Position numbers and translations under genes: made by a program
Source: Pseudorhodobacter sp.
GTDB taxonomy: Bacteria > Pseudomonadota > Alphaproteobacteria > Rhodobacterales > Rhodobacteraceae
Assembly (NCBI GenBank): GCA_024641255.1
Contig: JAHEDL010000182.1
Coordinates: forward strand, 1 to 8,658
Direction: 5' to 3'
Length of the DNA: 8,658 nucleotides
The notes under the pieces: model-generated
What the model saw: only the letters and a program-made list of their open reading frames with translations
Told to the model about the DNA's origin: nothing
The model's database searches: none
Part shown: positions 1-6,920 of the stretch, piece by piece
Numbering within the stretch: the stretch's first letter is position 1
Layout of the letters: every line of letters begins with the position of its first letter

Positions 1-558
1 TTCGAAGTCTTTCAGACCCGCTTCGTCGCCCGCAATCACCAGCATGCCGCCAAGGTCAATCGACAGTGCCAGCGTGTGGCGGGTGGCAATTTCGGCAATG
101 ATACCAAGCAGCTGGGCTTTGTGGCCGGGGTTGGGGGCCCAGCTTTCATCCATGAACGGATAGATCAACTGGCCGCCGATCAGGCGGTCTTGCATCAAGG
201 TGCCCATGGTGTTGACCACCTCGAACCCGTTTTCGGGCGACAGCGCGCCAGCGCAGGCAAGTGCTGAATACCAGCCCATCGAATTGCCGGTTACGGCAGT
301 GATCTTGACGTTGGACAGGCTAAGCGCGTCGCCCAGCGTGCAGGCATAGATCAGCGCCGACGCATTGTCGCCACGGGTATGCTTTGCCACAGAATAACTG
401 GCGGCAGAATCCAGCGCGGTCAGGGTTTCTTGCCCTTTGGCAGCGCGCCGCTCATCGAAATCTGCCAGCAGCGCAGGGTTGGGAAAGCCGCGCAGGCTGC
501 CTAGTTCGGTTTTGGTATAGGTGCCGCGGCCGGGGCAAATCAGAACAGCGGTTTTCAT
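1..558 (-). CDS. FabD-like acyltransferase domain protein (ACP S-malonyltransferase-like), partial at left edge
   Basis: Only the N-terminal 186 residues lie in the window; the frame is open to base 1, so the C-terminal half, with the expected catalytic His, is missing. It begins MKTAVLICPGRGTY, the position of the PGQGSQ opening of malonyl-CoA:ACP transacylases. The nucleophile elbow reads GNSMGW at residues 91-96, with Ser93 as likely nucleophile, followed by an NTMGTLMQ block at 116-123 that matches the FabD MRGKFMQ block. Two normally key residues differ: the elbow has Asn92 where FabD has His, and Met118 falls where FabD has the carboxylate-binding Arg. The family moves acyl groups from CoA to a carrier thiol in the cytoplasm, but here the substrate is probably not malonyl (inference). 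Its ATG overlaps the TGA of the upstream E1 gene (ATGA), so the two are almost surely translated together. The acyltransferase fold call is fairly safe; the reaction is unknown. Confidence 0.78.
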   Translation of the reverse strand, partial: MKTAVLICPGRGTYTKTELGSLRGFPNPALLADFDERRAAKGQETLTALDSAASYSVAKHTRGDNASALIYACTLGDALSLSNVKITAVTGNSMGWYSALACAGALSPENGFEVVNTMGTLMQDRLIGGQLIYPFMDESWAPNPGHKAQLLGIIAEIATRHTLALSIDLGGMLVIAGDEAGLKDFE

Positions 559-2735
559 TTGCACAACTCCATGGCGGCGGCGGTGATGCTGGCGGCGCTT
601 GGCATGGTGGCGGCATAGGCCGGGCCGGTGGCGATAAAGCTGTCTTGCGCCGTCAGACGGGCGAGTTTTGCCGGGCTGGACTCATGGAAATGCGCCATCA
701 ACGCTTCGGCGACGCCGCCGGAATGGCGGGTTTCATCAACGATCAGGATATGCTTGCAGCCCGCCGTTGCAGCGGTCAGCGCCTGTTTCGGCAGCGGTGA
801 AAGCCAACGGGTGTCGATGATGCGGGCCTTGATCCCGGCGGTTTCAATTGCGGGAAGTGCTTGATGCGACAGATAGGTGCCGTTGCCAAAGGTAACGATG
901 GCCAGATCGGCGCCTGTGCCGTGCACGCCCACTTCGCCCAAGGCGATTGTTTCGTCCGGGGCGGGGTAACGCTGCATCCAAGCGCCATCTTTGTCGGCGT
1001 GCAGATCGCGCATCGGGTAAAGCGCGATGGGCTCTAGAAATACCACCAACCGCTGTTCTTCGCGCGCCAAGCGGACACATTCGCGCAGCATCTTTGCCGC
1101 ATCGGCCCCGTTTGACGGCACCGCCAAAATCAACCCCGGAATGTCGCGCAACACCGCAACCGAGTTATCGTTATGGAAATGGCCGCCAAAGCCCTTTTGA
1201 TAGCCCAAGCCCGCAATCCGCAGCACCATCGGGTTGGTATATTGCCCGTTGGAAAAGAACGGCAGCGTCGCGGCTTCGCCACGCAATTGGTCTTCGGCGT
1301 TGTGCAGATAGGCCAGAAACTGAATTTCCGGCATCGGGATAAAGCCGTTCTGCGCCATGCCAATGGCAAGACCCAGAATGGATTGTTCGTCCAGCAGGGT
1401 ATCTATCATGCGGGCCTGACCAAAGCGCTGCGTCAGCTTTTGTGTCACGCCGTAAACACCGCCCTTTCGGCCAACATCTTCGCCCATCATCACGATTTCA
1501 TTATGCGCCAGCATCAGATCGGTCAGCGCCCAATTGATCAGGCGCGACATGATTTGCGGCTCTTCCATCGCTTTCAAATCGCTGCCAAAGGCGGCGGCGC
1601 GCGCTTCTGGAGTAGGGCCGTTGGTGGGCTTGCAGGCGCGTTTGGGTGGGATCAGCGACGCCATCACATCTTCGGCGGTTTTCAGGCGGGGGCGGGTGAC
1701 AGCCTCTGCCGCAATGCGTGCGACGCGGGCATTGGTTTCTTCATAGATCGCAAGCGCTTGCACGGCTGGCAGGGCGCCGGATTGATCCAACAGGCGCACC
1801 GAATGCAGCAGCGGATCATGGGCTTCCTCTGCCTCAACTTCTTCGCGCGGCAGGTAGGTGGTGGGCATATCTGCGCCAGCGTGGCCGTAAAGCCGGATGG
1901 TTTTAACGTGCAAAAACGCAGGCTTGCGGCGGGTGCGCACGTAGTCGGCAGCCTCTTGCGCGACGCGGTAGGTTTCGTAAAGGTCAAGCCCGTTGGCGTA
2001 GAAGTATTTCAGGCCCGGGCGATGTTTGAACGAATTGGCAATCCAGCCCGTAGGCGTTTTGGTCGAAATGCCGATGCCGTTGTCTTCGCAGACAAACAGC
2101 AGCGGCAAGGGCAGCGACTGATAGCTGGTCCAACCGGCGGCATTGAAGGCTCCTTGCGCGGTGGAATGGTTGGCCGACGCATCGCCAAACGAACAGTAGA
2201 CGATGGCATCATCGGGAAGTTCGGCATGCTCTGGCCGATTTTTCCGCGCGGCGCCAATGGCATAGGCCGCGCCCACCGCTTTGGGCAAATGACTGGCAAT
2301 CGTCGAGGTTTGCGGCGGGATGCTCAGGGCCTTTGACCCCAAAACCTTGTGACGCCCGCCCGAGATCGGGTCTTCGGACGACGCCGCAAACGACAGCAGC
2401 ATATCATAGGCAATGGTTTGCCCCGGCACCTGATCTGCTCGCGCGATCTGAAATGCGGCGTCGCGGTAATGCAGGAAGGCCATGTCGGTGGGGCGCAGCG
2501 CCGCCGCGACCGCAGCCAAACCTTCGTGGCCAGACGACCCGATGGTGTAAAAGCCTTGCCCCGCGCGCTGCATCTCACGCGAGGTGCGGTCAAGGGCGCG
2601 GCTTAGGCAGGCGGCGCGGAAAAGCGACACCGCAAGCGTGGGGGCAAGTGGGCCAGAGGGCGGCGCACCCGGCGGAAAATCGCGGGCGGCGACGCGGCGC
2701 AGAAAGTTTTCGTGAACGATGACTGAACGGCCCAT
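555..2735 (-). CDS. Fused alpha-beta E1 component of a 2-oxo-acid dehydrogenase (thiamine diphosphate dependent)
   Basis: The protein has 726 residues. Residues about 45-345 are an E1-alpha domain: substrate-channel block GSSGHEG at 67-73, HYRDAAFQ at 89-96, and a thiamine-diphosphate/Mg site starting GDASAN at 184-189 and ending CEDNGIGIST at 216-225. The flexible active-site loop is RLYGHAGADMPTTY (281-294) with His285. A linker of about 45 residues follows. Residues about 395-720 are E1-beta: GEDVGRKGGVYGVT at 418-431, DTLLDE at 445-450 with the probable catalytic Glu450, and a transketolase C-terminal domain with DTRWLSPLP at 641-649. Most E1 alpha and beta chains are separate, so this is a fusion. 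E1 decarboxylates a 2-oxo acid and passes the acyl group to a lipoyl-E2; no E2 or E3 lies in view. The start at 2735 is chosen because AAGGGGAG sits just upstream and the 140 extra codons before it run across the divergent promoter and into the LysR gene. The substrate (branched-chain, pyruvate or other) cannot be settled from motifs. Confidence 0.9.
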   Translation of the reverse strand: MGRSVIVHENFLRRVAARDFPPGAPPSGPLAPTLAVSLFRAACLSRALDRTSREMQRAGQGFYTIGSSGHEGLAAVAAALRPTDMAFLHYRDAAFQIARADQVPGQTIAYDMLLSFAASSEDPISGGRHKVLGSKALSIPPQTSTIASHLPKAVGAAYAIGAARKNRPEHAELPDDAIVYCSFGDASANHSTAQGAFNAAGWTSYQSLPLPLLFVCEDNGIGISTKTPTGWIANSFKHRPGLKYFYANGLDLYETYRVAQEAADYVRTRRKPAFLHVKTIRLYGHAGADMPTTYLPREEVEAEEAHDPLLHSVRLLDQSGALPAVQALAIYEETNARVARIAAEAVTRPRLKTAEDVMASLIPPKRACKPTNGPTPEARAAAFGSDLKAMEEPQIMSRLINWALTDLMLAHNEIVMMGEDVGRKGGVYGVTQKLTQRFGQARMIDTLLDEQSILGLAIGMAQNGFIPMPEIQFLAYLHNAEDQLRGEAATLPFFSNGQYTNPMVLRIAGLGYQKGFGGHFHNDNSVAVLRDIPGLILAVPSNGADAAKMLRECVRLAREEQRLVVFLEPIALYPMRDLHADKDGAWMQRYPAPDETIALGEVGVHGTGADLAIVTFGNGTYLSHQALPAIETAGIKARIIDTRWLSPLPKQALTAATAGCKHILIVDETRHSGGVAEALMAHFHESSPAKLARLTAQDSFIATGPAYAATMPSAASITAAAMELCK

Positions 2736-2766
2736 GATGCTCCCCTTTTGCAAAAGTGCTAGCCGA

Positions 2767-2794
2767 TTGCAGCGCGTCGCGGAACCGATATAGT
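2767..2794 (+). promoter_or_regulatory. Candidate sigma-70-like promoter for the LysR gene
   Basis: TTGCAG at 2767-2772 and TATAGT at 2789-2794 are separated by 16 bases in the divergent intergenic region. Transcription would start near 2801, just before the palindrome and about 30 bases before the start codon. This is a fit to a consensus by eye only. No equally good minus-strand promoter for the E1 gene was found in the same 94 bases. Confidence 0.35.
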
Positions 2795-2804
2795 GGCCAT
2801 GATG

Positions 2805-2821
2805 TATTCCAAAAAGGAATA
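2805..2821. promoter_or_regulatory. 17-base perfect palindrome, candidate LysR-type operator
   Basis: TATTCCAAAAAGGAATA is a perfect inverted repeat (6-base arms, 5-base centre). It contains the T-N11-A layout (T2807 to A2819) typical of LysR-family binding boxes. It lies 8 bases before the LysR start codon and includes the GGA that may serve as its ribosome binding site, so bound protein could block the regulator's own translation start and also affect the divergent E1 gene. The symmetry is seen directly; its use as an operator is inferred. Confidence 0.5.
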
Positions 2822-2829
2822 GGTGAAAC

Positions 2830-3702
2830 ATGGCGCAGGCGCGGCGGTTGCTGCCCTCGATGGGGCAGTTGGCGGCATTCGAGGCGGTCTGCCGCACCGG
2901 ATCAACCTTGGCTGCCGCTGGGGATTTAAGTCTGACGCAGGGTGCTGTTTCCAAGCTGGTGCATGGGTTGGAGGCGCAGCTTGGCGTGGCCTTGTTCTTG
3001 CGCGAAGGCCGCGCCCTTGTTCCAACCGAAGCCGCGCAGGCCTTCGCGCGTGATGTGGCGCGGGCGCTGGATCTGGTTAGCCGCGGGGCGTTGCGCGCCC
3101 GATCCACCACCAGCGGCGGCACGCTGGCGCTGGCGGTGCTGCCGGGGTTTGGCACGCGCTGGCTTGCGCCGCGATTGTCCGCGTTTCTGGCGTCGCATCA
3201 AGGTGTTACCATCAACATGGGCACAAGGCTTGAACCTTTCGACCTAGAGGCCGAGGGCTTTGACGCCGCGATCCATTTCGGCACCGAAAGCTGGCCCAAT
3301 GCCGAACATCTGAAACTGTTCGATGAAGAACTGGTGGTCTGTGCCGCCCCCGATTTGATGGTTTCGGGTCTGGCGGAGCTGGCCCGCAAACCCCTGCTGC
3401 AATTGGAAACCCGCCCCGCCGCTTGGCGTGATTGGTTCGCGCGGGCGGGCTATGTTGGGCCGCTGCCGCAGGGCATGTTGTTTGACCAATTTGCCCCGCT
3501 GATCGAAGCCGCCGTTCATGGGTTGGGCGTGGCTTTGGTGCCGGATTTTCTGGTGCGGCCCGAACTGGCCGAAGGCCGCCTTGTGGCATTTGCCGCCGCA
3601 AAGCCGGGCGTCGGCGCCTATTATCTGGTCTGGCCGCGCGGGCGCGAATGGTATCCGCCGCTGCAGGCATTTCGGGCTTGGATAGAACGGCTTGGCCGTT
3701 GA
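2830..3702 (+). CDS. LysR-family transcriptional regulator (GcvA-like type)
   Basis: The protein has 290 residues, the usual size for LysR regulators. An N-terminal winged helix-turn-helix spans about residues 12-70: MGQLAAFEAV at 11-20, recognition region LSLTQGAVSKLVHGLEAQLG around 33-52, then LFLREGRALVPTEAA at 55-69. Residues about 97-288 form the effector-binding domain, with PGFGTRWLAPRL at 105-116 as in the GcvA-like group. A GAGTAT-free, weak ribosome site (AGGAATAGGTGA) precedes the ATG. It is transcribed away from the E1 fusion gene across 94 bases that hold a T-N11-A palindrome, the classic layout in which a LysR protein controls itself and the divergent gene. Its effector is unknown. 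It also lies 131 bases before tpa in the same direction with no visible terminator between, so read-through into tpa is possible, but a role in taurine use is not shown. Confidence 0.9.
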   Translation: MAQARRLLPSMGQLAAFEAVCRTGSTLAAAGDLSLTQGAVSKLVHGLEAQLGVALFLREGRALVPTEAAQAFARDVARALDLVSRGALRARSTTSGGTLALAVLPGFGTRWLAPRLSAFLASHQGVTINMGTRLEPFDLEAEGFDAAIHFGTESWPNAEHLKLFDEELVVCAAPDLMVSGLAELARKPLLQLETRPAAWRDWFARAGYVGPLPQGMLFDQFAPLIEAAVHGLGVALVPDFLVRPELAEGRLVAFAAAKPGVGAYYLVWPRGREWYPPLQAFRAWIERLGR

Positions 3703-3719
3703 ATAACCTTGCGTGGCTT

Positions 3720-3752
3720 CTGGTCTTATCGGCCCGCCGCGTCTGGACGTAA
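3720..3752 (+). promoter_or_regulatory. Candidate TauR direct-repeat operator upstream of tpa
   Basis: CTGGTCTTAT (3720-3729) and CTGGACGTAA (3743-3752) form a direct repeat with a 23-base period, about two helical turns. As I recall, TauR of Rhodobacter capsulatus binds CTGGACYTAA-type direct repeats in the tpa promoter. The site begins 17 bases after the LysR stop codon and ends 81 bases before the tpa start. The same pair with the same period occurs before xsc (7072-7104). A poor -10-like stretch (GAATAT at 3773-3778) follows at a distance that would place the second repeat over the -35 region, as expected for activation by a MocR protein. Confidence 0.7.
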
Positions 3753-3833
3753 GAGGTTTGCCCGCTATCCCGGAATATGCCGCCAGAATTGCGGGCGGCA
3801 TCGGGCGCGCCCTTTCAAGATAGAGGTTCGGCC

Positions 3834-5216
3834 ATGGAAGGCTTTGCATCCGCCAATGACATCAGCGCAATCGTCGCCGCTGATAAAGCGCACGTCTGGC
3901 ACCACCTAAGCCAGCACAAGGGCTATGAGCAGCCAGAGGTTGACCCGCGCATCATCGTGGAAGGCAAGGGCCTGCGGGTGTGGGACGCACGCGGCAAAGA
4001 GTATATCGACGCGGTTTCTGGTGCGGTCTGGACGGTTAACGTCGGCTATGGCCGTGAATCCATCGCCAATGCCGTGCGCGATACGCTGTTGAAAATGAAC
4101 TACTTCGCCGGCGTTGGCGGGTCTATTCCGGGTGCGCTGTTTGCCGAAAAGCTGATTTCGAAAATGCCGGGGATGTCACGGGTTTACTATTCGAACTCGG
4201 GGTCGGAAGCGAACGAGAAGGTCTACAAGATGGTGCGCCAGATCGCGCACAAACATCACGGCGGCAAGAAGTGGAAGATCCTGTACCGTGAGCGTGACTA
4301 TCACGGCACCACCATCGGCGCGCTTGCAACCTCGGGTCAGGCGGAACGGGCGATGCAATACGGCCCCTATCCTGACGGTTTCGTCATGGTGCCGCACTGC
4401 CTTGAATACCGCAAGCAGTGGGATGTTGAAAACTACGGCGAACGTGCCGCTGATGCCATCGAAGAAGTGATCTTGCGCGAAGGCCCGGACACCGTTGGCG
4501 CGATTGTTCTGGAACCGGTGACCGCAGGCGGTGGCGTGATCGTTCCGCCGGCTGGCTATTGGGAGCGTGTGCAGGAAATCTGCAAGAAATATAATGTCTT
4601 GCTGCACATTGATGAAGTGGTTTGCGGTGTTGGCCGCACCGGCACCTGGTTTGGCTATCAGCACTACGGTATCAAGCCCGACTTCGTGACGATGGCCAAA
4701 GGTGTGGCATCTGGCTATGCGGCGATCTCTTGCACCGTGACCACGGAAGAAGTGTTCTCGATGTTCAAGGATGCGGGCGATCCGATGAGCTATTTCCGCG
4801 ATATCTCGACCTTCGGCGGCTGCACGGCTGGCCCGGCGGCAGCGCTGGAAAACATGCGCATCATCGAAGATGAAGGCTTGTTGGACAACACCCTGAAGAT
4901 GGGCGCGCGGGTGCTTGATAACCTGAACGCCTTGATGGAAAAGCACAAAGTCATTGGCGATGTGCGCGGCAAGGGCCTGTTCTGCGGCGCTGAACTGGTG
5001 GCTGACCGCAAGACCAAAGAGCCGATGGACGAAAAGAAAGTCGCTGCTGTGGTGGCAGAGTGCAACGCGCAGGGCGTCATTATCGGCATGACCAACCGCA
5101 GCTTGCCGGGTCTGAACAACACGCTCTGCCTGTCGCCCGCCTTGATCGCGACGCCCGATGACATTGACCAGATCACCGGTGCCATCGACAAGGCACTGAC
5201 CAAAGTTTTCGGCTAA
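3834..5216 (+). CDS. tpa: Taurine-pyruvate aminotransferase Tpa
   Basis: This 460-residue class III, PLP-dependent aminotransferase transfers the amino group of taurine to pyruvate, giving sulfoacetaldehyde and L-alanine (EC 2.6.1.77) in the cytoplasm; it is the first step of the Tpa-Xsc route. Seen in the sequence: the phosphate-binding block YYSNSGSEANE at 118-128, the cofactor aspartate in HIDEVVCGVGRTG (Asp260), the Schiff-base lysine Lys289 in TMAKGVASGY, and the DISTFGGCTAGP block at 323-334. The N-terminal DKAHVWHHLSQHKGY stretch closely resembles Rhodobacterales Tpa as I remember it. The start at 3834 is preferred because AGAGG lies before it; an in-frame ATG at 3777 would add 19 poorly conserved-looking residues. 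Neighbours tauR and xsc support the call. A candidate TauR site lies upstream and a strong terminator downstream. Codon use is the C-ending, high-expression style, unlike tauR. Confidence 0.95.
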   Translation: MEGFASANDISAIVAADKAHVWHHLSQHKGYEQPEVDPRIIVEGKGLRVWDARGKEYIDAVSGAVWTVNVGYGRESIANAVRDTLLKMNYFAGVGGSIPGALFAEKLISKMPGMSRVYYSNSGSEANEKVYKMVRQIAHKHHGGKKWKILYRERDYHGTTIGALATSGQAERAMQYGPYPDGFVMVPHCLEYRKQWDVENYGERAADAIEEVILREGPDTVGAIVLEPVTAGGGVIVPPAGYWERVQEICKKYNVLLHIDEVVCGVGRTGTWFGYQHYGIKPDFVTMAKGVASGYAAISCTVTTEEVFSMFKDAGDPMSYFRDISTFGGCTAGPAAALENMRIIEDEGLLDNTLKMGARVLDNLNALMEKHKVIGDVRGKGLFCGAELVADRKTKEPMDEKKVAAVVAECNAQGVIIGMTNRSLPGLNNTLCLSPALIATPDDIDQITGAIDKALTKVFG

Positions 5217-5240
5217 CACGGTCAAACGGTTATTAGATTG

Positions 5241-5280
5241 TGCCGCCGGTCCCTAACGGGTCCGGCGGCATTTCTTTTTT
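5241..5280 (+). terminator. Rho-independent terminator after tpa
   Basis: A 9-base-pair stem TGCCGCCGG / CCGGCGGCA continues, after one T-T mismatch, with CCC/GGG around a TAAC loop. It is followed by TTTCTTTTTT at 5271-5280. It starts 25 bases after the tpa stop. It should end most tpa transcripts before tauR. Confidence 0.9.
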
Positions 5281-5317
5281 CTCGCCTGCGCGGCTTCGCG
5301 CTTCGGCTCGTGGATGT

Positions 5318-5368
5318 GAGTATTTAAGAAAGAGCAAATCCATGGTCATTGCTCTTTCTTAAATACTC
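5318..5368. repeat. 20-base perfect inverted repeat, probable dispersed intergenic element
   Basis: Arms at 5318-5337 (GAGTATTTAAGAAAGAGCAA) and 5349-5368 (its exact reverse complement) flank an 11-base loop that contains CCATGG. The arms are AT-rich in a GC-rich setting and do not pair further outward. A small GC hairpin (GCGCG-GCTT-CGCGC) and TTCGGCTCG lie just upstream at about 5288-5310. From memory, similar GAGTATTT-plus-purine tracts recur in intergenic regions of Rhodobacterales, so this may be a species-wide repeat and/or a two-way terminator. Only one copy is present in this window, so its copy number is unverified. Confidence 0.75.
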
Positions 5369-5399
5369 CCGCCGGAGGCATCCGACTTGGCAGCATGGC

Positions 5400-5431
5400 T
5401 TGACTTTGGTGATTTAGCATTGGCCTATAAG
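5400..5431 (+). promoter_or_regulatory. Weak candidate promoter of tauR
   Basis: TTGACT at 5400-5405 is a good -35 match and TATAAG at 5426-5431 a good -10 match, but the 20-base spacer is longer than usual. The -10 overlaps the first half of the candidate TauR site at 5427-5458. A separate tauR promoter is expected because a terminator lies between tpa and tauR. Confidence 0.3.
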
Positions 5432-5458
5432 TCCAGCTTGATGCTGTGATGAGGCCAG
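5427..5458 (-). promoter_or_regulatory. Candidate TauR direct-repeat site overlapping the tauR translation start region
   Basis: Read on the minus strand, CTGGCCTCAT (5458-5449) and CTGGACTTAT (5436-5427) form a direct repeat with a 22-base period. CTGGACTTAT extends as CTGGACTTATAGGCC, very like CTGGTCTTATCGGCC at 3720-3734. The site points away from tauR, covers its GAGG ribosome site (5451-5454) and overlaps the best -10 candidate, a position better suited to repression than activation. The CTGGCCTCAT half is a weaker match. Confidence 0.5.
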
Positions 5459-5459
5459 A

Positions 5460-6920
5460 ATGTCGATCCCTGCCGAAGCCTTTGTTTTGCCGCCCGCCGG
5501 GCGCGGCACGCTGCAGCAGCGGATCCGGCAGATGGTGACGGAAGGCGTGTTGTCGGGGCGGTTCCGACCGGGGCAGAAAATGCCATCGTCGCGGGGGCTG
5601 GCCGAATATCTGGGGATCAGCCGGATCACGGTGACGCTGTCTTACGCCGAGTTGGTGAGTGCTGATTACCTGATGGCGCGCGGGCGGTCGGGATATTTTG
5701 TTTCGGAAAACGCGCCGCGGGCGCCGGAACTGCCGGCGCGGGCGCCGCGGGCCGAGGGCGTGGATTTCGCGCGGCTGACCGGGGAGCGGTTTTCGGGGTT
5801 GGCTACGGTGAAGCGGCCGTTGGATTGGGAGAATTATCCCTATCCGTTCATCTATGGTCAGGCGGATGCCAGCCTGTTTGATCATCAAAACTGGCGGCTT
5901 TGTGCGTTGCGGGCTTTGGGGCGGAAGGATTTTGCGGCGCTTACCTCGGATATGTATGACCGCGACGACCCGCTGCTGATTGAACATCTGTTGCGGTCGA
6001 TCTTGCCGCGGCGGGGGATTGCGGCGCGCGAGGACGAGGTTTTGCTGACGCTCGGGGCGCAAAACGCGTTGTGGATCACGGTGGCGACTTTGCTGGGGCC
6101 GGGGCGGCGGGCTGTGGTAGAAAATCCGGGCTATTCTGGCTTGCGCGGAATTTTGGAACCCTCCGGCACCGAGGTGCATTCGGTGGACGTGGATGCCGAT
6201 GGGTTGCCGCCGGATGCGGTGCCTAAAGGCGTGGATGTGGTGTTCACCACGGCCAGCCATCAATGCCCGACCAACGCGACGATGCCGCTGGAGCGGCGGT
6301 TGGCGTTGTTGGAGGCGGCGGCGCGGGAGGATTTTGTGATTGTCGAGGATGATTACGAATTCGAGATGTCGTTCCTGAAGCCGGTGTCGCCCGCCTTGAA
6401 GTCTTTGGACAGCGAGGGGCGGGTTATCTATGCCGGGTCGTTTTCGAAGTCGGTGTTTCCGGGGATGCGGCTGGGCTATCTGGTGGGGCCTGCCAGCTTT
6501 ATCCGAGAGGCGCGGGCGTTGCGGCTGATGCTGTTGCGGCACCCGCCGGGGCATATCCAGCGGACCGTCGCGTATTTTCTAAGCCTTGGCCACTATGATG
6601 CGCTGATCAATCGGATGCGAAACGCGTATCGGCGGCGGCGGCAGGTGATGGAGGAGGCGATCCGCGAGAATGGTTTGACGGTGGCCGGGCAGGGCGGTTT
6701 TGGCGGATCCAGCTTTTGGATGCGCGCCCCTGCCGGGGTGGATACCGAGGTATTGGCGGAACGGTTGCGGGGCGAGGGCGTGCTGATCGAACCGGGGCGG
6801 GCGTTTTTTGACCCCGCGCAGGCACCGCGGAATTTTTATCGGCTGGGCTACTCTTCGATTTCGCCAGCAAAGATCCCGGAGGGGATCGCGCGGATCGGCC
6901 GGATGATCCGCGCCGGATAG
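5460..6920 (+). CDS. tauR: TauR, MocR-type (GntR/aminotransferase fusion) regulator of taurine genes
   Basis: The protein has 486 residues, the usual size of MocR regulators: a GntR winged helix-turn-helix at about 13-80 (MPSSRGLAEYLGISRITV at 41-58), a linker to about 120, then a fold-type I aminotransferase domain. The PLP site is intact: EDDYEFE at 296-302 (Asp297, Tyr299), Lys330 in YAGSFSKSVFPG, and Arg461 in FYRLGYSS, matching the spacing of Asp279, Lys312 and Arg430 in GabR with the expected length difference. It should therefore bind PLP and sense an amine, by context taurine. In R. capsulatus the equivalent protein activates tpa and is needed for taurine use. GAGG 5 bases before the ATG supports the start. 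It sits between tpa and xsc in the same direction. Codon use is strikingly rich in CGG and GGG compared with tpa and xsc, in keeping with a weakly expressed regulator. The name TauR rests mainly on context. Confidence 0.92.
   Translation: MSIPAEAFVLPPAGRGTLQQRIRQMVTEGVLSGRFRPGQKMPSSRGLAEYLGISRITVTLSYAELVSADYLMARGRSGYFVSENAPRAPELPARAPRAEGVDFARLTGERFSGLATVKRPLDWENYPYPFIYGQADASLFDHQNWRLCALRALGRKDFAALTSDMYDRDDPLLIEHLLRSILPRRGIAAREDEVLLTLGAQNALWITVATLLGPGRRAVVENPGYSGLRGILEPSGTEVHSVDVDADGLPPDAVPKGVDVVFTTASHQCPTNATMPLERRLALLEAAAREDFVIVEDDYEFEMSFLKPVSPALKSLDSEGRVIYAGSFSKSVFPGMRLGYLVGPASFIREARALRLMLLRHPPGHIQRTVAYFLSLGHYDALINRMRNAYRRRRQVMEEAIRENGLTVAGQGGFGGSSFWMRAPAGVDTEVLAERLRGEGVLIEPGRAFFDPAQAPRNFYRLGYSSISPAKIPEGIARIGRMIRAG

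Noticed and set aside
1173..2336. Plus-strand open frame of 387 codons opposite the E1 gene
   Set aside because: It lies wholly antisense to a gene with clear E1 motifs; its product shows no recognisable motif. It is a typical shadow frame in GC-rich DNA.
2736..3155. N-terminal extension of the E1 gene by 140 codons
   Set aside because: The extra stretch would cross the divergent promoter region and run antisense through the LysR DNA-binding domain; a good ribosome site exists at the internal start (2735).
4176..5225. Minus-strand open frame of 349 codons opposite tpa
   Set aside because: It is a shadow of tpa with no motif, and it runs past the tpa stop only by a few bases.
5346..6554. Minus-strand open frame of 402 codons opposite tauR
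   Set aside because: Arg-, Pro- and Gln-rich low-complexity product with no motif. It arises from the high-GC codons of tauR.
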